DNA of 64,000 nucleotides, from the NCBI RefSeq assembly GCF_900312675.1, contig NZ_OMPC01000007.1, positions 1-64,000 on the forward strand, in the 5' to 3' direction. Shown here piece by piece: positions 9,797 to 21,605 of this stretch. Made by a program: the position numbers and the translations under genes. Source of the DNA: Aliivibrio sp. EL58. GTDB lineage: Bacteria; Pseudomonadota; Gammaproteobacteria; Enterobacterales; Vibrionaceae. Numbering within the stretch: position 1 is the first letter of the stretch; each line of letters opens with the position of its first letter. The notes below the pieces were generated by a model. That model saw nothing but the letters and a program-made list of their open reading frames with translations, did no database searches and was not told the origin of the DNA.

Positions 9797-10576
9797 GTGA
9801 ATAAAGACCGTAATTTCGACGACATCGCCCACAAATTTGCAAAGAACATTTATGGTTCTGACAAAGGCGAGATCCGTCAAACGATTGTATGGCAAGATAT
9901 AACAACTATCTTAGCTGATATTAAAGCAAATTCTGCGCCACTTTCTATTTTAGATGCCGGTGGAGGAATTGGTCAGGTATCTCAACAAATGGCCAAATTA
10001 GGACATTTGGTGACGTTATGTGATATTTCTTCAGAAATGTTGAAGTTAGCGAAAGAATCGGTTCAAGACAATGGTTTATTGGCTCAATATCAATTTATTC
10101 ATTCAGCTGTACAAGAAATTGAACAGCATAAAGTTGGTAAGGTTGATATTCTACTCTTCCATGCAGTAATGGAATGGTTAGATGATCCAAAAACAGCCTT
10201 AGATACTCTATTGCAGCAAGTGAAGCCAGGTGGCTATGCTTCGATTATGTTTTATAATCACCACGGTTTAGTATTGAAAAATGTGATATGTGGCAACATT
10301 CCTCATGTTTTAGATGGCATGCCACATAGAAAACGGTTTAAGTTACAACCGCAAAAAGGCTTAATGCCTCATGATGTCTATCAGTGGATTGAAGACGCTG
10401 GTTATGAAATTGAAGGGAAATCGGGTATTCGCTCATTTCATGATTACATTGGTAATATGGAATACATGGGGGACTACCAAATCGAAGACGTGCTAAAACT
10501 AGAAGAGCAGTTATGCCGTCAAGAACCTTATCTCTCTCTTGGTCGTTATATTCACGTATGGGCGAAGAGAAAATAA
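9797..10576 (+). CDS. cmoM: tRNA U34 carboxymethoxyuridine methyltransferase CmoM
   Basis: Methylates 5-carboxymethoxyuridine at the wobble position of certain tRNAs to the methyl ester (formerly SmtA). The 259-residue protein starts [14 protein letters not shown], typical of CmoM, and has SAM motif [13 protein letters not shown] (about 49-60) and the C-terminal [15 protein letters not shown]. The start is a GTG with only a weak ribosome binding site, chosen because it gives the conserved N-terminus and no in-frame ATG is better. It stands 25 bases before mukF, in the conserved elyC-cmoM-mukFEB order. Confidence 0.93.
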   Translation: MNKDRNFDDIAHKFAKNIYGSDKGEIRQTIVWQDITTILADIKANSAPLSILDAGGGIGQVSQQMAKLGHLVTLCDISSEMLKLAKESVQDNGLLAQYQFIHSAVQEIEQHKVGKVDILLFHAVMEWLDDPKTALDTLLQQVKPGGYASIMFYNHHGLVLKNVICGNIPHVLDGMPHRKRFKLQPQKGLMPHDVYQWIEDAGYEIEGKSGIRSFHDYIGNMEYMGDYQIEDVLKLEEQLCRQEPYLSLGRYIHVWAKRK

Positions 10577-10601
10577 TAATGATGTACACAAAGGATACAC
10601 A

Positions 10602-11939
10602 ATGAGTGAGTTTTCTAATGCTGTTACAGACCAAACGGTTGATGAACTGGTTGGCTGGGTAAAACAGCACGATTTCTCATTGAACTTGCCGACTGAACGT
10701 CTGGCATTTTTGTTGGCCATTGCTGTTCTCAGTAATGAAAGATTTGATGATGAGCTGGGTGAAGGTGAGCTTCACGACGCGTTTGGTATCATCAGTGGTT
10801 TATTTGGTCAATCCAATGACACCATTGCTTTTCGTGCGAACAATGCAATCAATGAATTAGTAAAACAACGTTTAATTAGCCGTTTTAGTGGTGAAAGTAC
10901 CGATGGAATGAACATCTATCGTTTAACACCACTAGCGATAGGCATTACCGATTATTACGTGCGCCACCGTCAATTCTCTAAATTGAAGCTTTCTATTCAG
11001 TTGACGATGGTTGCAGAAGAGATCCAGAAAGCATCGCAAGCCGCTGAAAAAGGTGGTGAAGCTAAGCACTGGCGTAAAAACGTATTCGGAGTTCTGAAAT
11101 ACTCAGTTGGTGAGATCTTTGATCGTATCGATCTAAACCAACGTGTAATGGATGAGCAACAACAATCAGTTAAAGAAGAAATTGCAGAGCTGCTAAACCA
11201 AAATTGGCGTGAAGCGATTTCTAGCTGTGAAAAGCTGCTTGATGAAACCTCTGGCAACTTACGTGAACTGCAAGATTCATTGCAAGCAGCAGGCGATCAA
11301 CTTCAAACAGAATTACTGAATATTCAAGAAATTGTTTATGGTAATGAAGAGTTAGAGTTTATTGATGCCTTGTTGTATTCATTGCAAATGAAACTTGACC
11401 GCATTGTAAGTTGGGGACAACAAGCGATTGATTTGTGGATTGGCTACGACAGACACGTACATAAGTTTATCCGTACCGCGATTGATATGGATAAAAACCG
11501 TGCGTTCAGTCAACGTCTGCGTGATTCAGTTAAAGGCTATTTTGATGCGCCTTGGCTGTTAACGTATGCCGATACAGAACGATTACGAGATATGCGTGAT
11601 GAAGCCTTAATTCTACGTGATGACGAAGTCACAGGTATTGTTCCTGATGAAATGGAATATGAAGAGTTAAGTGTAATCACAGATATCTTAGCAGAACAAG
11701 TGAGTGAAATGCTTCAACGTCATAAAGCGACGGGTGAAGCGATTGAATTAGGTACAATGCTTAAAAACTACCTAACGACTTATCCTCATTCTCAGCACTT
11801 TGATCTTGCCCGTATCGTGGTAGATCAAGCCGTGCGTCTCGGTTATTCAGAAGCCGATTTCCAAGCCGTTCAACCTGATTGGCAATCTATTAACGAATTC
11901 GGTGCGAAGGTACAAGCAAATGTCATTGACAAATATTGA
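10602..11939 (+). CDS. mukF: Chromosome partition protein MukF (kleisin)
   Basis: Kleisin subunit of the MukBEF condensin, bridging MukB heads and binding MukE. The 445-residue protein begins MSEFSNAV; this start (10602) is preceded by AAGGATACACA and matches the family, so the longer upstream frame from 10539 is not used. It has the N-terminal winged-helix region, a mostly helical middle ([17 protein letters not shown]) and a C-terminal head-binding region. Its stop lies 20 bases inside mukE, consistent with translational coupling. Confidence 0.97.
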   Translation: MSEFSNAVTDQTVDELVGWVKQHDFSLNLPTERLAFLLAIAVLSNERFDDELGEGELHDAFGIISGLFGQSNDTIAFRANNAINELVKQRLISRFSGESTDGMNIYRLTPLAIGITDYYVRHRQFSKLKLSIQLTMVAEEIQKASQAAEKGGEAKHWRKNVFGVLKYSVGEIFDRIDLNQRVMDEQQQSVKEEIAELLNQNWREAISSCEKLLDETSGNLRELQDSLQAAGDQLQTELLNIQEIVYGNEELEFIDALLYSLQMKLDRIVSWGQQAIDLWIGYDRHVHKFIRTAIDMDKNRAFSQRLRDSVKGYFDAPWLLTYADTERLRDMRDEALILRDDEVTGIVPDEMEYEELSVITDILAEQVSEMLQRHKATGEAIELGTMLKNYLTTYPHSQHFDLARIVVDQAVRLGYSEADFQAVQPDWQSINEFGAKVQANVIDKY

Positions 11940-12663
11940 AGAATTTATGCCTGAGAAGTTAGCAAAAGCAATTGCTAATCCATTATTCCCAGCATTAGAC
12001 AGTTTATTGCGTTCTGGCCGCCATATTGCCAGCGAAGATTTAGATAACCACGGTTTATTGTGTGAGTTTGAACATGAGCTTGGTATGTTTTATCAGCGTT
12101 ATCATGCTGAATTAGTAAAAGCGCCAGAAGGTTTCTTTTACTTACGTCCACGCTCTACCTCTTTCATTGCACGCAGTGTATTGGCTGAGATAGACATGCT
12201 AGTTGGTAAAGTATTGTGTTTCTTATACCTAAGCCCAGAGCGTTTGGCTCACGAAGGTATCTTTACGAACCAAGAGCTGTTTGATGAGCTATTAGTGTTA
12301 GCTGATGAACAAAAGCTAATGAAGTTAGTGACTAACCGTGCATCAGGTTCTGACTTAGATAAAGAAAAGCTGTTTGATAAAGTTCGTACTTCATTACGTC
12401 GTTTAAAGCGTCTAGGTATGATCATTCAAGTAGGTGAGCAGGGTAAATTCCGTATCAGTGAAGCGGTATTCCGTTTTGGTGCTGATGTTCGCTCTAATGA
12501 TGATATGAAAGAAGCGCAATTACGCTTGATCCGTGATGGTGAAGCGGTTGTGGTTCATCAAGAAGAATCGAGCCAATCAAGTTTTGATCTTGATGAAACT
12601 GCAAAGTTAGATGATACGCCAGCTGAAGAGCAGCATGAATTAGAATTGGAAGGTGATGCATGA
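11920..12663 (+). CDS. mukE: Chromosome partition protein MukE (kite)
   Basis: Accessory tandem winged-helix (kite) subunit of MukBEF. The 247 residues contain the family blocks [30 protein letters not shown] and [12 protein letters not shown]. The ATG at 11920 gives the conserved start [11 protein letters not shown] with AAGG upstream; a GTG/ATG start at 11902 would add six residues without support. It overlaps mukF by 20 bases and mukB by four (ATGA). The acidic C-terminal tail is usual for the family. Confidence 0.97.
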   Translation: MSLTNIEEFMPEKLAKAIANPLFPALDSLLRSGRHIASEDLDNHGLLCEFEHELGMFYQRYHAELVKAPEGFFYLRPRSTSFIARSVLAEIDMLVGKVLCFLYLSPERLAHEGIFTNQELFDELLVLADEQKLMKLVTNRASGSDLDKEKLFDKVRTSLRRLKRLGMIIQVGEQGKFRISEAVFRFGADVRSNDDMKEAQLRLIRDGEAVVVHQEESSQSSFDLDETAKLDDTPAEEQHELELEGDA

Positions 12664-15600
12664 GCATGATTGAACGTGGTAAATATCAATCACTCACCAT
12701 GGTTAACTGGAACGGCTTTTTTGCTCGTACCTTTGATATTGATAATCTAGTAACGACACTTTCTGGTGGTAACGGTGCGGGTAAATCGACCACGATGGCC
12801 GCGTTTATTACAACACTAATTCCAGACCAATCATTACTGCATTTCCGTAACACAACTGAAGCGGGTAGCTCACAAGCGTCTCGTGATAAAGGTCTACACG
12901 GTAAATTAAAGCCGGGTGCATGTTATGCTGCACTAGACGTTGTAAACTCACGTAATCAACGTGTTCTGTTTGCGGTTAAATTACAGCAAGTTGCTGGCCG
13001 TGATAAGAAAGTAGATATTAAACCTTTCATTATTGTTGGTCTTCCAAGTCATGTGAAACCAACCGATTTAATGATCGAGGCGGTGTCTGATAATCAAGCT
13101 CGTGTTCGTCAAATTAATGAAGTAAAAGACATTACGGCAGAATACGAAGGTGTTCAGTTCAAAGCGTTTAACTCAGTTACTGATTATCATGCGCAAATGT
13201 TTGATTACGGTGTTCTGCCTAAGAAACTTCGTAATACAAGTGACCGTTCTAAATTCTATCGTTTAATTGAAGCATCTTTATACGGTGGTATTTCAAGTGC
13301 AATTACGCGTTCTTTACGTGATTACTTATTGCCACAAAATGGTGGTGTTAAGAAAGCCTTCCAAGATATGGAAGCGGCACTGCGTGAAAACCGTATGACA
13401 TTAGAAGCGATCAAAACCACTCAGTCTGATCGTGACTTATTCAAACATTTAATTACTGAGTCAACTAACTATGTTGCTTCAGATTACATGCGTCATGCGA
13501 ATGATCGCCGTAAAAAACTTGAGCAAACATTAACGCACCGCGTTGAGTTAATGAATGCACAAAATAGCTTAGTCGGTTTATCTTCTGTACTGAACAATAT
13601 GCAGAGTGAACTAGAGCTGCTGACTGATTCTGAATCAGGTCTTGAGCAAGATTATCAAGCAGCCTCAGATCATCTTCAATTAGTGCAGACAGCCGTTCGT
13701 CAACAAGAGAAGATTGAACGCTACTCTGAAGATCTAGAAGAGCTAACAGAGCGTCTAGAAGAGCAAGTTATGGTGGTGGAAGAAGCCGCTGAACAACTTG
13801 CGATGTCAGAAGAGCAAGCACAATTAACTGAAGAAGAAGTTGATAGCCTTAAAACACAACTTGCTGACTACCAACAAGCGTTGGATATGCAGCAAACTCG
13901 TGCGCTTCAATATCAACAAGCGGTTAAAGCTCTTGAAAAAGCACAACAGCTAACAGCAAATGATGAACTAACGCAAAACAATGCGGTAGATCTTCAATCT
14001 GAATTAAAAGCAAAAGAAGAGCGTCAAACAACCGCACTTCTTGCGATTAAACATAAGTTGGATCTTTCTTCTGCAGCAGTTCAACAATTTGAGCGTGGCT
14101 TGGCATTAGTTACCTCAATTGCAGGTCATGTTGAGCGCAGCGAAGCGTCAGATAAAGCGAAGGCCTTAATTGAGCAAGCTCGTCAGTTCAGCAATATTGC
14201 AGAGCGTGCAGAGCAGCTTAAAGCGCAATACAAAGATTTAGAACGTGCCGTGCGTTTACAGCGTCAAGCTCAAGAATTAGCGGCTGAATATGCAAAACGT
14301 TTTAATATCACTGTGGATTCTGAAATTGTACTTGAAGAAGAACAAGCTCGTCATGAAGAGATGCTTGAAACCGTTCAAGAACAACAAGAAAATATCATTG
14401 ATAAGCGCTCAGAGCTAAAACGTCAAGAACAGCAACTTCGTTCTGAAACTCAGCGTTTAGAATCGATCGCACCAAAATGGATTGCAGCAAACGATGCATT
14501 AAACAAACTTAATGACCAATGTGGTATTGAGTTAGAAGATAGCCATATGGTTATCAGCAAGATGCAAGAAACGCTAGAAAACGAACGTGTACTTTCAACT
14601 AATAAAGATCGTCTTGCTGCTCGTAAAGAAGAGTTAGATGGTGAGATTGAACGTTTAGCGGCTCCTGGTGGTAGTGGTGATGCTCGCCTTAAAGGTCTTG
14701 CGGATACATTAGGTGGCGTACTGCTTTCTGAAATTTACGATGATATTACGTTAAGTGATGCACCGTATTTCAGCTCGCTTTACGGTCCAGCTCGACATGC
14801 TATCGTTGTTTCTGACTTGTCTGGTATTAAAGATAAATTGGTTGATCTTGATGATTGCCCTGATGATCTTTACATCATTGAAGGTGATATTGACGCGTTT
14901 GATGATAGCGTATTTGATGCCGATGAAATGGAGAATGCGGTTTGTGTTCATCTAAATGATCGCCAAATGCGTTACTCTCGTTTCCCTGAGTTACCATTGT
15001 TTGGTCGTGCTGCTCGTGAGCAACGTTTAGATACATTACGTGAAGAACGTGAAATTGCGGTTGAAGAGCATGCAAAAGCGGCATTTGATTCACAAAAACT
15101 TCAACGCCTATACCAAAGCTTTAATGGTTTCGTATCAACACACCTAGCAGTCGCGTTCGATGCCGATCCAGAAGTTGAATTGAAGAAAGCACGTGAGCAA
15201 TTATCACAAGCGAATCGTCAATTAAATGAATTGGTCGCGACTGAGCAGCAACATAAATCTCAAATTTTAGCGTCAAAAGAGGCCCTGTCTCAATTAGCTA
15301 AAATTGCACCGCATATCAATGTGCTTGAAGATGAAACCATCACAGAGCGTTTTGAAGAGATCAGTGTTCAAGTTGAGCAAGTATCAGAAGCAGAAAGTTT
15401 CCTACGTCAAAATGGTAAAGCGATTACTGAGTTAGAAAGCTTGCAACGTGCTCTAGAAGTGGATCCTGAGCAGTTTGATGCATTAAAAGCTGAACATGAA
15501 CAAATTGATGCACAGCTACAAAGCATTAAAGCTCAACTGTTTGCTATTTCTGATTTAGTAGAGCGTCGCCATCACTTCGGTTATGAAGATGCAGTTGCCT

Positions 15601-17132
15601 TACTTAATAAGAGCAGTGAACTAAACGAACAACTTAAAGCGAAATTAGTACAAGCAGAACAAGCGCGTACTAAAGCGAAAGAGCAACAAAAGCAATCACA
15701 AGCTCAAGCAAACCAATACAACCAAGTTATGGCGTCGCTTAAGAGTTCACATCAAGCAAAACAAGAAACGGTTCAAGAGTTTAAGCGTGAACTGCAAGAG
15801 TTTGGTGTTCATGCTGACCAAAGCGCACTAGAACGAGCTGAAGTTCGTAAAGGTGAATTGAACGAGCGTCTACACAGTTCTCGTGGCCGTAAGAGTGAGC
15901 TAGAAAAAGGCATCACATCAAACGAGCTTGAGATTAAAGGTTTAGTTAAGCAATCTCGTAAAGTTGAAAAACTGTACAAAGAGCTACGTACTTTTGTGGT
16001 TAACGCAAAAGCAGGTTGGTGTTCAGTTTTACGTTTAGCTCGTGAAAATGATGTTGAACGTCGTCTACATAAACGTGAATTAGCCTACTTAAGTGCAGAA
16101 GAATTGCGTTCAATGTCGGATAAATCATTAGGTGCGCTTCGTTTAGCAGTTGCAGATAATGAAGACCTACGTGATTCATTACGCGCCTCTGAAGATACAA
16201 GTAAGCCAGAGCGTAAGGTTCTATTCTACATTGCGGTTTATCAGCATCTTCGTGAGCGTATTCGTCAGGATATTATTCATACTGATGATCCAGTTGAAGC
16301 AATTGAAGAGATGGAAACAGAGCTTGGTCGTTTGACTGAAGAGTTAACCTCTCGTGAAAACCGCTTAGCATTAAGCTCTGAAAGTGTTGCGAACATTATT
16401 CGTAAAACCATTCAACGTGAGCAAAACCGTATTCGTATGCTAAACCAAGGTCTATCTCAAATTGGTTTTGGTCAAGTTACGGGTGTTCGTCTAAACGTAG
16501 GTATCCGAGAAACGCACGCGACATTATTAGCTGGTCTGTCTGAGCATCAAGCGCAGCACCAAGACTTGTTTGGTAATCCTCGCTTTACGTTCTCAGAAGC
16601 AATTGCGAAACTGTTCCAACGTATCAACCCACATATCGATGTAGGTCAACGTTCACCACAAACATTAGGTGAAGAGTTACTGGATTACCGTAACTACTTA
16701 GAGCTAAACATTGAAGTAAACCGTGGATCTGATGGTTGGTTACAAGCAGAGTCGGGCGCATTATCAACAGGTGAGGCAATTGGTACGGGTCAAGCGATCC
16801 TACTAATGGTTATTCAAAGCTGGGAAGATGAGTCTCGTCGCCTTCGTAGCAAAGACATCATGCCTTGTCGTCTACTGTTCTTGGATGAAGCGGCACGTCT
16901 GGATGGTAAATCTATCGCGACGTTATTTGAATTGTGTGACCGTTTGGATATGCAATTATTAATCGCGGCACCAGAGAACATCAGCCCAGAGAAAGGTACG
17001 ACGTATAAACTGGTTCGTAAGATCTTTAAAGATCGTGAACACGTTCATGTGGTGGGTCTAAAGGGTTTTGGACAAGATACAGCAGCAAGCCGAACTCAAC
17101 AAACACTAGAAGAAGCAGAGATTGCTGAATAG
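12660..17132 (+). CDS. mukB: Chromosome partition protein MukB (condensin ATPase)
   Basis: SMC-like ATPase that extrudes DNA loops and compacts the chromosome. The 1490 residues match MukB length: N-terminal head with Walker [10 protein letters not shown] (36-44), coiled-coil arms (about 280-640 and 790-1180), a hinge around 645-790 ([21 protein letters not shown]), and the C-terminal head with signature [10 protein letters not shown] (from 1368) and Walker [12 protein letters not shown] (D1409, E1410). It is the last gene of the operon and has a terminator 18 bases downstream. Confidence 0.98.
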   Translation: MSMIERGKYQSLTMVNWNGFFARTFDIDNLVTTLSGGNGAGKSTTMAAFITTLIPDQSLLHFRNTTEAGSSQASRDKGLHGKLKPGACYAALDVVNSRNQRVLFAVKLQQVAGRDKKVDIKPFIIVGLPSHVKPTDLMIEAVSDNQARVRQINEVKDITAEYEGVQFKAFNSVTDYHAQMFDYGVLPKKLRNTSDRSKFYRLIEASLYGGISSAITRSLRDYLLPQNGGVKKAFQDMEAALRENRMTLEAIKTTQSDRDLFKHLITESTNYVASDYMRHANDRRKKLEQTLTHRVELMNAQNSLVGLSSVLNNMQSELELLTDSESGLEQDYQAASDHLQLVQTAVRQQEKIERYSEDLEELTERLEEQVMVVEEAAEQLAMSEEQAQLTEEEVDSLKTQLADYQQALDMQQTRALQYQQAVKALEKAQQLTANDELTQNNAVDLQSELKAKEERQTTALLAIKHKLDLSSAAVQQFERGLALVTSIAGHVERSEASDKAKALIEQARQFSNIAERAEQLKAQYKDLERAVRLQRQAQELAAEYAKRFNITVDSEIVLEEEQARHEEMLETVQEQQENIIDKRSELKRQEQQLRSETQRLESIAPKWIAANDALNKLNDQCGIELEDSHMVISKMQETLENERVLSTNKDRLAARKEELDGEIERLAAPGGSGDARLKGLADTLGGVLLSEIYDDITLSDAPYFSSLYGPARHAIVVSDLSGIKDKLVDLDDCPDDLYIIEGDIDAFDDSVFDADEMENAVCVHLNDRQMRYSRFPELPLFGRAAREQRLDTLREEREIAVEEHAKAAFDSQKLQRLYQSFNGFVSTHLAVAFDADPEVELKKAREQLSQANRQLNELVATEQQHKSQILASKEALSQLAKIAPHINVLEDETITERFEEISVQVEQVSEAESFLRQNGKAITELESLQRALEVDPEQFDALKAEHEQIDAQLQSIKAQLFAISDLVERRHHFGYEDAVALLNKSSELNEQLKAKLVQAEQARTKAKEQQKQSQAQANQYNQVMASLKSSHQAKQETVQEFKRELQEFGVHADQSALERAEVRKGELNERLHSSRGRKSELEKGITSNELEIKGLVKQSRKVEKLYKELRTFVVNAKAGWCSVLRLARENDVERRLHKRELAYLSAEELRSMSDKSLGALRLAVADNEDLRDSLRASEDTSKPERKVLFYIAVYQHLRERIRQDIIHTDDPVEAIEEMETELGRLTEELTSRENRLALSSESVANIIRKTIQREQNRIRMLNQGLSQIGFGQVTGVRLNVGIRETHATLLAGLSEHQAQHQDLFGNPRFTFSEAIAKLFQRINPHIDVGQRSPQTLGEELLDYRNYLELNIEVNRGSDGWLQAESGALSTGEAIGTGQAILLMVIQSWEDESRRLRSKDIMPCRLLFLDEAARLDGKSIATLFELCDRLDMQLLIAAPENISPEKGTTYKLVRKIFKDREHVHVVGLKGFGQDTAASRTQQTLEEAEIAE

Positions 17133-17150
17133 TGAGTTAGGTTTGTAAAT

Positions 17151-17183
17151 AAATGGCAGTCAGAAATGGCTGCCATTTTTTAT
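17151..17183 (+). terminator. Terminator of mukFEB
   Basis: AAATGGCAG (17151-17159) pairs with CTGCCATTT (17170-17178) around a 10-base loop and is followed by further T residues. Confidence 0.9.
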
Positions 17184-17222
17184 GATTATTATGTTAATTG
17201 AACAAATGAGGCATAAGAAGTA

Positions 17223-17837
17223 ATGGATAAGCATTTAGATAAAACAGACGGCCAGTTTGAAAATCCATTGGTATGGCCGTTGTTTGAGGTACTACAAGAA
17301 ACAAATCAAGAGTGGAAAGTTCATACGCTATCTTCGCATTTGATCGAAAAAGGCTTATTAGCACAGCTTGATGAAAGCCCAGATAAAGATCTGTTTAAGC
17401 GTAATTTTTTGATCATGAATGCACTCTATCAACTGCAAACTGAGTTGTATCCAGAGCAATGGTTGCAAGTAGAAGCCATGAGCATACAGTTGTTCTCGGT
17501 GGCAGAAACAGAAGGCTCAACACAGGCTATTAATACCACGCATCCACTTAGAGAATATTATTTAGAGTGGACAAATTACCAAGTAGAAGAAGATGAAGTT
17601 AAGCGTTTATTGAACGAATTTTGGAGTAATTACCGTCGTTATTTAGGTGGATCTAGCGCTATTTCCTCAATGGATCGGATCCAAGCGTTAAAACTGTTTG
17701 GTTTGTCAGAAAGCACCACTGCAAAAGACATTCGAAAGCAATGGCGAAAATTGGCAATGAAACATCATCCAGACAGAGCGACAGGTAATGCCGATAAGTT
17801 TAGAGTGATGTGTGAAGCTTGGAATGTACTGCGTTAA
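17223..17837 (+). CDS. DnaJ-related protein with C-terminal J domain
   Basis: A 204-residue cytosolic protein with an N-terminal DnaJ-related region (NPLVWPLFEVLQETN, about 15-115) and a C-terminal J domain from about 150. The J domain keeps the HPD motif (H182-P183-D184) needed to stimulate Hsp70 ATPase, in the context MKHHPDRATG. There is no Gly/Phe region or zinc finger, so it is a type III J protein, probably a specialised DnaK partner. The client is unknown. Its stop codon directly abuts the stop of the convergent histidine kinase gene with no base between. Confidence 0.87.
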   Translation: MDKHLDKTDGQFENPLVWPLFEVLQETNQEWKVHTLSSHLIEKGLLAQLDESPDKDLFKRNFLIMNALYQLQTELYPEQWLQVEAMSIQLFSVAETEGSTQAINTTHPLREYYLEWTNYQVEEDEVKRLLNEFWSNYRRYLGGSSAISSMDRIQALKLFGLSESTTAKDIRKQWRKLAMKHHPDRATGNADKFRVMCEAWNVLR

Positions 17838-19190
17838 TCATTTATTGAGTACTCTCACTGTGTCATCAAATAACAAACGGGCTCGTAGGCCTGGGTAGTT
17901 GTCACTTAGGCTGATCTTTCCAGTGTGTATCTTCATTACTGTTTTAACCAGAGCAAGGCCTAAACCAAAGCCATGCTCTGTTCGGCTAGGATCTAAACGT
18001 ACTAATTGATCTAATGCTCGCTCTCTATCTTCTGGTTTTATCCCCATACCATTATCAGCAACAACGACACCAAAGCAATCGACAATCACTTCAATCACAC
18101 CACCATTATGAGTATATTTAATCGCATTATCGATGATATTAAATACAGCACGAAAAAGCAGACTTGGGTTAGCGTAGAGTGGGCAGGGCATCTCTATAGT
18201 CAAATATAACTTTTGTTGTTTATCTAATGCGGTAGGCTCTGCAAATTCAATGGCGTCTTGCACTATTTTACTGAGCTCACACTGTTGTTTATTAACGGGA
18301 GTTCCGCCATTTTCTAAGTGATATAACTCCATCATGCCATTGAAGGTATCAAGCAGAAGGGAGAAATCGGATTGTATGTTTTCTAATTTATCCTGATGAT
18401 AATCGCTTACAGTATTATCATACAAAAGATCTTCAATACGTAGTTTAATGCGTCCCATTGGGGTTCTTAAATCATGAGCAATATCTACGGTTAATGATTT
18501 AAGTTTAGATTCACTCTGTTCCATTTGCTCTAGCATATTATTCAAATGCAAAGCCAGTAAATCAAATTCATTCATATCAGGGCCGACTTTTAAGCGAACA
18601 TTACGCTCACCTAGCATCACTCGGTTCATGGTCTGATTGACAAGATTTAAGCGTTTAAGGATATATACGGCAATTAGGATTGCGATTAAGCACAAAGCGA
18701 TAAAGGGGAAAAACGTGCCCCAAATAACAGAATTATCTAGTTGTTTTTTAAAACTTAAATAGCGTTCTTGATCAATACCTACCGTTAGTAGAGAGCCATC
18801 AGGAAGTTCTATTCTTGTTGCTCTCATGTTGGGTAAATCATTATTGGCTTGATATTGTCTGATCTGTGCAATAACAGGGTAAGAGGTTGACGATGTATCT
18901 GTTGGTATTGGGAAGGCATGGTTTACAATTTGATAAATGTAGCGATTATTATCTTTACTATTATCAATGCTTTGCTGAACGCCCTTAATACCTTCGCTAT
19001 TTGCTATGGATTGAAGTTGTGAGGTTTCGCCCTGTAGCCAATCATCAAGGTTTTGGTTATATAAATGCAGAGACGTGGAATACAGTTGATAAAGAAGAAG
19101 AGCCATCATCAAGAATAAGCCAACAGCAAACCAGATTAATAGTTTTAAGATGGATGAGCGATACAGTTCATCACGCTTGTCTAATAACAT
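17838..19190 (-). CDS. Sensor histidine kinase of an orphan two-component system
   Basis: A 450-residue inner-membrane kinase: helix at about 15-37, a periplasmic sensor (about 38-155), helix at about 157-182, HAMP linker, H-box DIAHDLRTP with phospho-acceptor H239, N-box NIIDNAIKYT, and G-boxes DNGMGI and GFGLGLALVK. The start ATG at 19190 follows GGAGCGGGTT; a GTG at 19202 would add four residues. It overlaps the regulator gene by 20 bases. The sensor domain has no motif I recognise, so the stimulus is unknown. A link to the copper operon 6 kb away was considered and is not supported. Confidence 0.9.
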   Translation of the reverse strand: MLLDKRDELYRSSILKLLIWFAVGLFLMMALLLYQLYSTSLHLYNQNLDDWLQGETSQLQSIANSEGIKGVQQSIDNSKDNNRYIYQIVNHAFPIPTDTSSTSYPVIAQIRQYQANNDLPNMRATRIELPDGSLLTVGIDQERYLSFKKQLDNSVIWGTFFPFIALCLIAILIAVYILKRLNLVNQTMNRVMLGERNVRLKVGPDMNEFDLLALHLNNMLEQMEQSESKLKSLTVDIAHDLRTPMGRIKLRIEDLLYDNTVSDYHQDKLENIQSDFSLLLDTFNGMMELYHLENGGTPVNKQQCELSKIVQDAIEFAEPTALDKQQKLYLTIEMPCPLYANPSLLFRAVFNIIDNAIKYTHNGGVIEVIVDCFGVVVADNGMGIKPEDRERALDQLVRLDPSRTEHGFGLGLALVKTVMKIHTGKISLSDNYPGLRARLLFDDTVRVLNK

Positions 19191-19848
19191 AACCCGCTCC
19201 ACGTACCGTTTCGATCAGGTTTACTGCGCCACCGTGTTCTAGTTTTTTACGCAATTTAGCGATATGAACATCAATGACGTTGGTTTTAGGATCAAAATGA
19301 TAATCCCAAGCAGCTTCAAACAATCGCATGCGAGAAACGACTTCATCGACATGCTCTATAAGAAAACGTAATAAAATAAACTCTTTATTCTGTAATGCGA
19401 TAGGGACGTTGTTTATTGTTACTTTTTGAGAGCGAAGGTTAATGGTTAGATTATTGATCTGTATTTCGTTTAGCGTATTTTCTATTGGACGGTTACGGCG
19501 CAAGATAATATTAATGCGTGCTAGCAACTCTGCCAAAGCAAAAGGTTTAGTTAGATAATCATCACTGCCCGCGGTTAAGCCTTCAACACGTTGGTCTACG
19601 CTATCTAGTGCGCTAAGAATAAGAACGGGTGTATTGTTATCCGTCGCTCTAATTGCAGATAAAATCTTTAAGCCATCAAGGTTAGGAAGCATGCGATCTA
19701 GCACAATTAACTGATATTCACAGCTAATTGCCATCATTAAGCCTTCTTTACCATCGCCAGAACTATCGACAATAAAGCCTTCTTGTTCTAATGCTTTAGC
19801 AATAAAGTTACGGGTGGTTTGATCGTCTTCTATAACCAATATTTTCAT
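19171..19848 (-). CDS. OmpR/PhoB-family response regulator
   Basis: A 225-residue DNA-binding regulator. The receiver domain has the acidic pocket EDD (7-9), phospho-acceptor D51 in IVLDRMLPNLDG, and the KPF lysine. The C-terminal winged helix contains EFILLRFLIEHVDEVVSR and VDVHIAKLRKKLEH, typical of OmpR/PhoB. It precedes and overlaps the kinase gene, so the pair is one transcript. The order regulator-kinase is the usual one. Targets cannot be read from the sequence. Confidence 0.93.
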   Translation of the reverse strand: MKILVIEDDQTTRNFIAKALEQEGFIVDSSGDGKEGLMMAISCEYQLIVLDRMLPNLDGLKILSAIRATDNNTPVLILSALDSVDQRVEGLTAGSDDYLTKPFALAELLARINIILRRNRPIENTLNEIQINNLTINLRSQKVTINNVPIALQNKEFILLRFLIEHVDEVVSRMRLFEAAWDYHFDPKTNVIDVHIAKLRKKLEHGGAVNLIETVRGAGYVIRQA

Positions 19849-19943
19849 AAGAATTCTCTATATTTAGTTCATACATTGTAGCAAGAAAAAGAGAGTGATT
19901 AGATAACTAGTTTTGAAAATAACGAAAATAGGAATACATCATA

Positions 19944-19976
19944 AAGAGCCTTAAAGGGGGAAGAATTAAGGCTCTT
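19944..19976. repeat. 11-bp perfect inverted repeat between the PTS gene and the response regulator
   Basis: AAGAGCCTTAA (19944-19954) and TTAAGGCTCTT (19966-19976) flank an 11-base purine-rich loop. No T-tract follows on either strand. It may still end the PTS transcript or stabilise its 3' end. The remaining bases of 19849-20059 include TGATACCAA at 20017, which recurs at 39305. Confidence 0.55.
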
Positions 19977-20059
19977 GAGTTGTACTCCATAACATCTGGT
20001 ACGAATATTATGGGGCTGATACCAATTTAACTAAATATGGTTCGTATTTAATTAGATTG

Positions 20060-21523
20060 CTATTCTGCTTTTAAAATCACTTTCATTTCAGCAGCAACTT
20101 TATCGACTTTTCCTAGGCCAATGATTACTTGTAAGCCACCTTTACCCATTGGAACAACACCTGCTGCACCAATTGATTTCAGCTTATCTTTATCAGCAAG
20201 TCCAGAGTCTTTTACTGTTAAACGTAGGCGAGTAATACAGTTATCTACTTCTAGAATGTTGTCTGCTCCACCAATTGCTTCAATGTAGGCATTTGTTACA
20301 TCTGTAATGTTCTCTTCTACAGAGTCATCTTTATTCATGTCTTCACCACGACCTGGAGTTAGGAAGTTAAACTTCTTAATCGCGAATCTAAAGATGGTGT
20401 AGTAAAGAACAAAGAATACAAGACCTTGTGGGATCAACATGTACCATTTAACCGCTAGTGGGTTTTGGCTTGAAAGTACAAAATCGACTAAACCAGCAGA
20501 GAAACCAAAACCAGCCATCCATTCCATGCTTGCAGCGATGAATAGAGATAGACCCGTTAAGATTGCATGGATCAGGTATAACCACGGAGCAAGGAACATG
20601 AAGCTGAATTCTAGCGGTTCAGTGATACCAGTAAAGAATGACGCCATTGCAGCAGCAAGCATGATAGAGAATACCGCGGCTTTATTGCGTTTTTCTGCAC
20701 AGTGGTACATAGCCAGTGCAGCACCTGGAAGACCAAACATCATGATAGGGAAGAAGCCAGCTTGGTACATGCCTGTTTGACCAGGAATACCAGTACCGTT
20801 AGCAATAGACTGTGCGCCACCTAAGAAATTTGGAATATCGTTAATACCAACAACATCAAACCAGAACACAGGGTAAAGCGCATGGTGCATACCAACACTT
20901 AACATTAAACGGTTAAAGAAACCAAATAGACCCGCACCTACAGCACCCATTGATTGAAGTTGAGTACCAAAGGAGATGAGTGCATCAAAAATAGCAGGCC
21001 ATACGTAAAGAAGTACGAATGATAAAGCCATACCTGCAATTGAAGTCAAGATAGGAACAAGACGCTTACCACTAAAGAAAGCAAGTGCTTTTGGTAGCTC
21101 AACCGTAGAGTATTTGTTGTAAATTTCAGCAGAAATAATACCAACAATAATACCAATAAACTGGTTATTAATTTTAGCGAACGCCGCAGGAACTTGATCT
21201 AAAGGGATGTTTTCAAGTTGAGCAACAACCGCAGGAGAAAGAAGGGTAGTAACAACGGTAAAAGAGATGAAACCTGCTAGTGCCGCCGAACCGTTTTTGT
21301 CTTTACTCAAACCAAACGCTACACCAATGGCAAATAGCATCGGCATCACATCAATGATAGCTCCGCCTGATTTAATTAAAAACGCAGCGAATACACTGTT
21401 GGCACCCCAACCAGTTGGATCCATCCAGTAACCAACACCCATTAATATCGCGGCAGCAGGAAGCGTAGCGACAGGAACCATCAGCGCTTTACCTACTTTT
21501 TGCATGTAACCTAATACATTCAT
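20060..21523 (-). CDS. PTS EIIBC permease, glucose/N-acetylglucosamine family
   Basis: Sugar-phosphorylating permease of the phosphotransferase system. The 487-residue protein has an EIIC membrane domain (about 1-385) and an EIIB domain whose phospho-cysteine is C429 in NCITRLRLTV. There is no EIIA domain, so phosphate must come from a separate EIIA such as Crr. GFFPIMMFGLPGAALAMYH and FTGITEPLEFSFMFLAP are shared by GlcNAc (NagE/NagP) and glucose (PtsG) permeases; the EIIC sequence looks closer to the GlcNAc group, but substrate is not certain. It is a single gene; a perfect inverted repeat lies about 83 bases upstream. Confidence 0.88.
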   Translation of the reverse strand: MNVLGYMQKVGKALMVPVATLPAAAILMGVGYWMDPTGWGANSVFAAFLIKSGGAIIDVMPMLFAIGVAFGLSKDKNGSAALAGFISFTVVTTLLSPAVVAQLENIPLDQVPAAFAKINNQFIGIIVGIISAEIYNKYSTVELPKALAFFSGKRLVPILTSIAGMALSFVLLYVWPAIFDALISFGTQLQSMGAVGAGLFGFFNRLMLSVGMHHALYPVFWFDVVGINDIPNFLGGAQSIANGTGIPGQTGMYQAGFFPIMMFGLPGAALAMYHCAEKRNKAAVFSIMLAAAMASFFTGITEPLEFSFMFLAPWLYLIHAILTGLSLFIAASMEWMAGFGFSAGLVDFVLSSQNPLAVKWYMLIPQGLVFFVLYYTIFRFAIKKFNFLTPGRGEDMNKDDSVEENITDVTNAYIEAIGGADNILEVDNCITRLRLTVKDSGLADKDKLKSIGAAGVVPMGKGGLQVIIGLGKVDKVAAEMKVILKAE

Positions 21524-21605
21524 ATTATATTCCTCAAAGTAAAAATCGTAATTATTTTTAAACTAAGAGAAGAATACAGAGGGGAAGATTAAGGAAAGGT
21601 TGTGC

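Noticed and set aside
14751-15093. Several 60-70 residue frames on both strands inside mukB
   Set aside because: They are by-products of the biased codons in the hinge-to-arm region of mukB; none has a start signal.
17838-19848. Two-component system as a CusRS regulator of the copper operon
   Set aside because: It is more than 5 kb away with unrelated genes between, the sensor has no metal-binding motif, and the operon has a CueR-type promoter instead.
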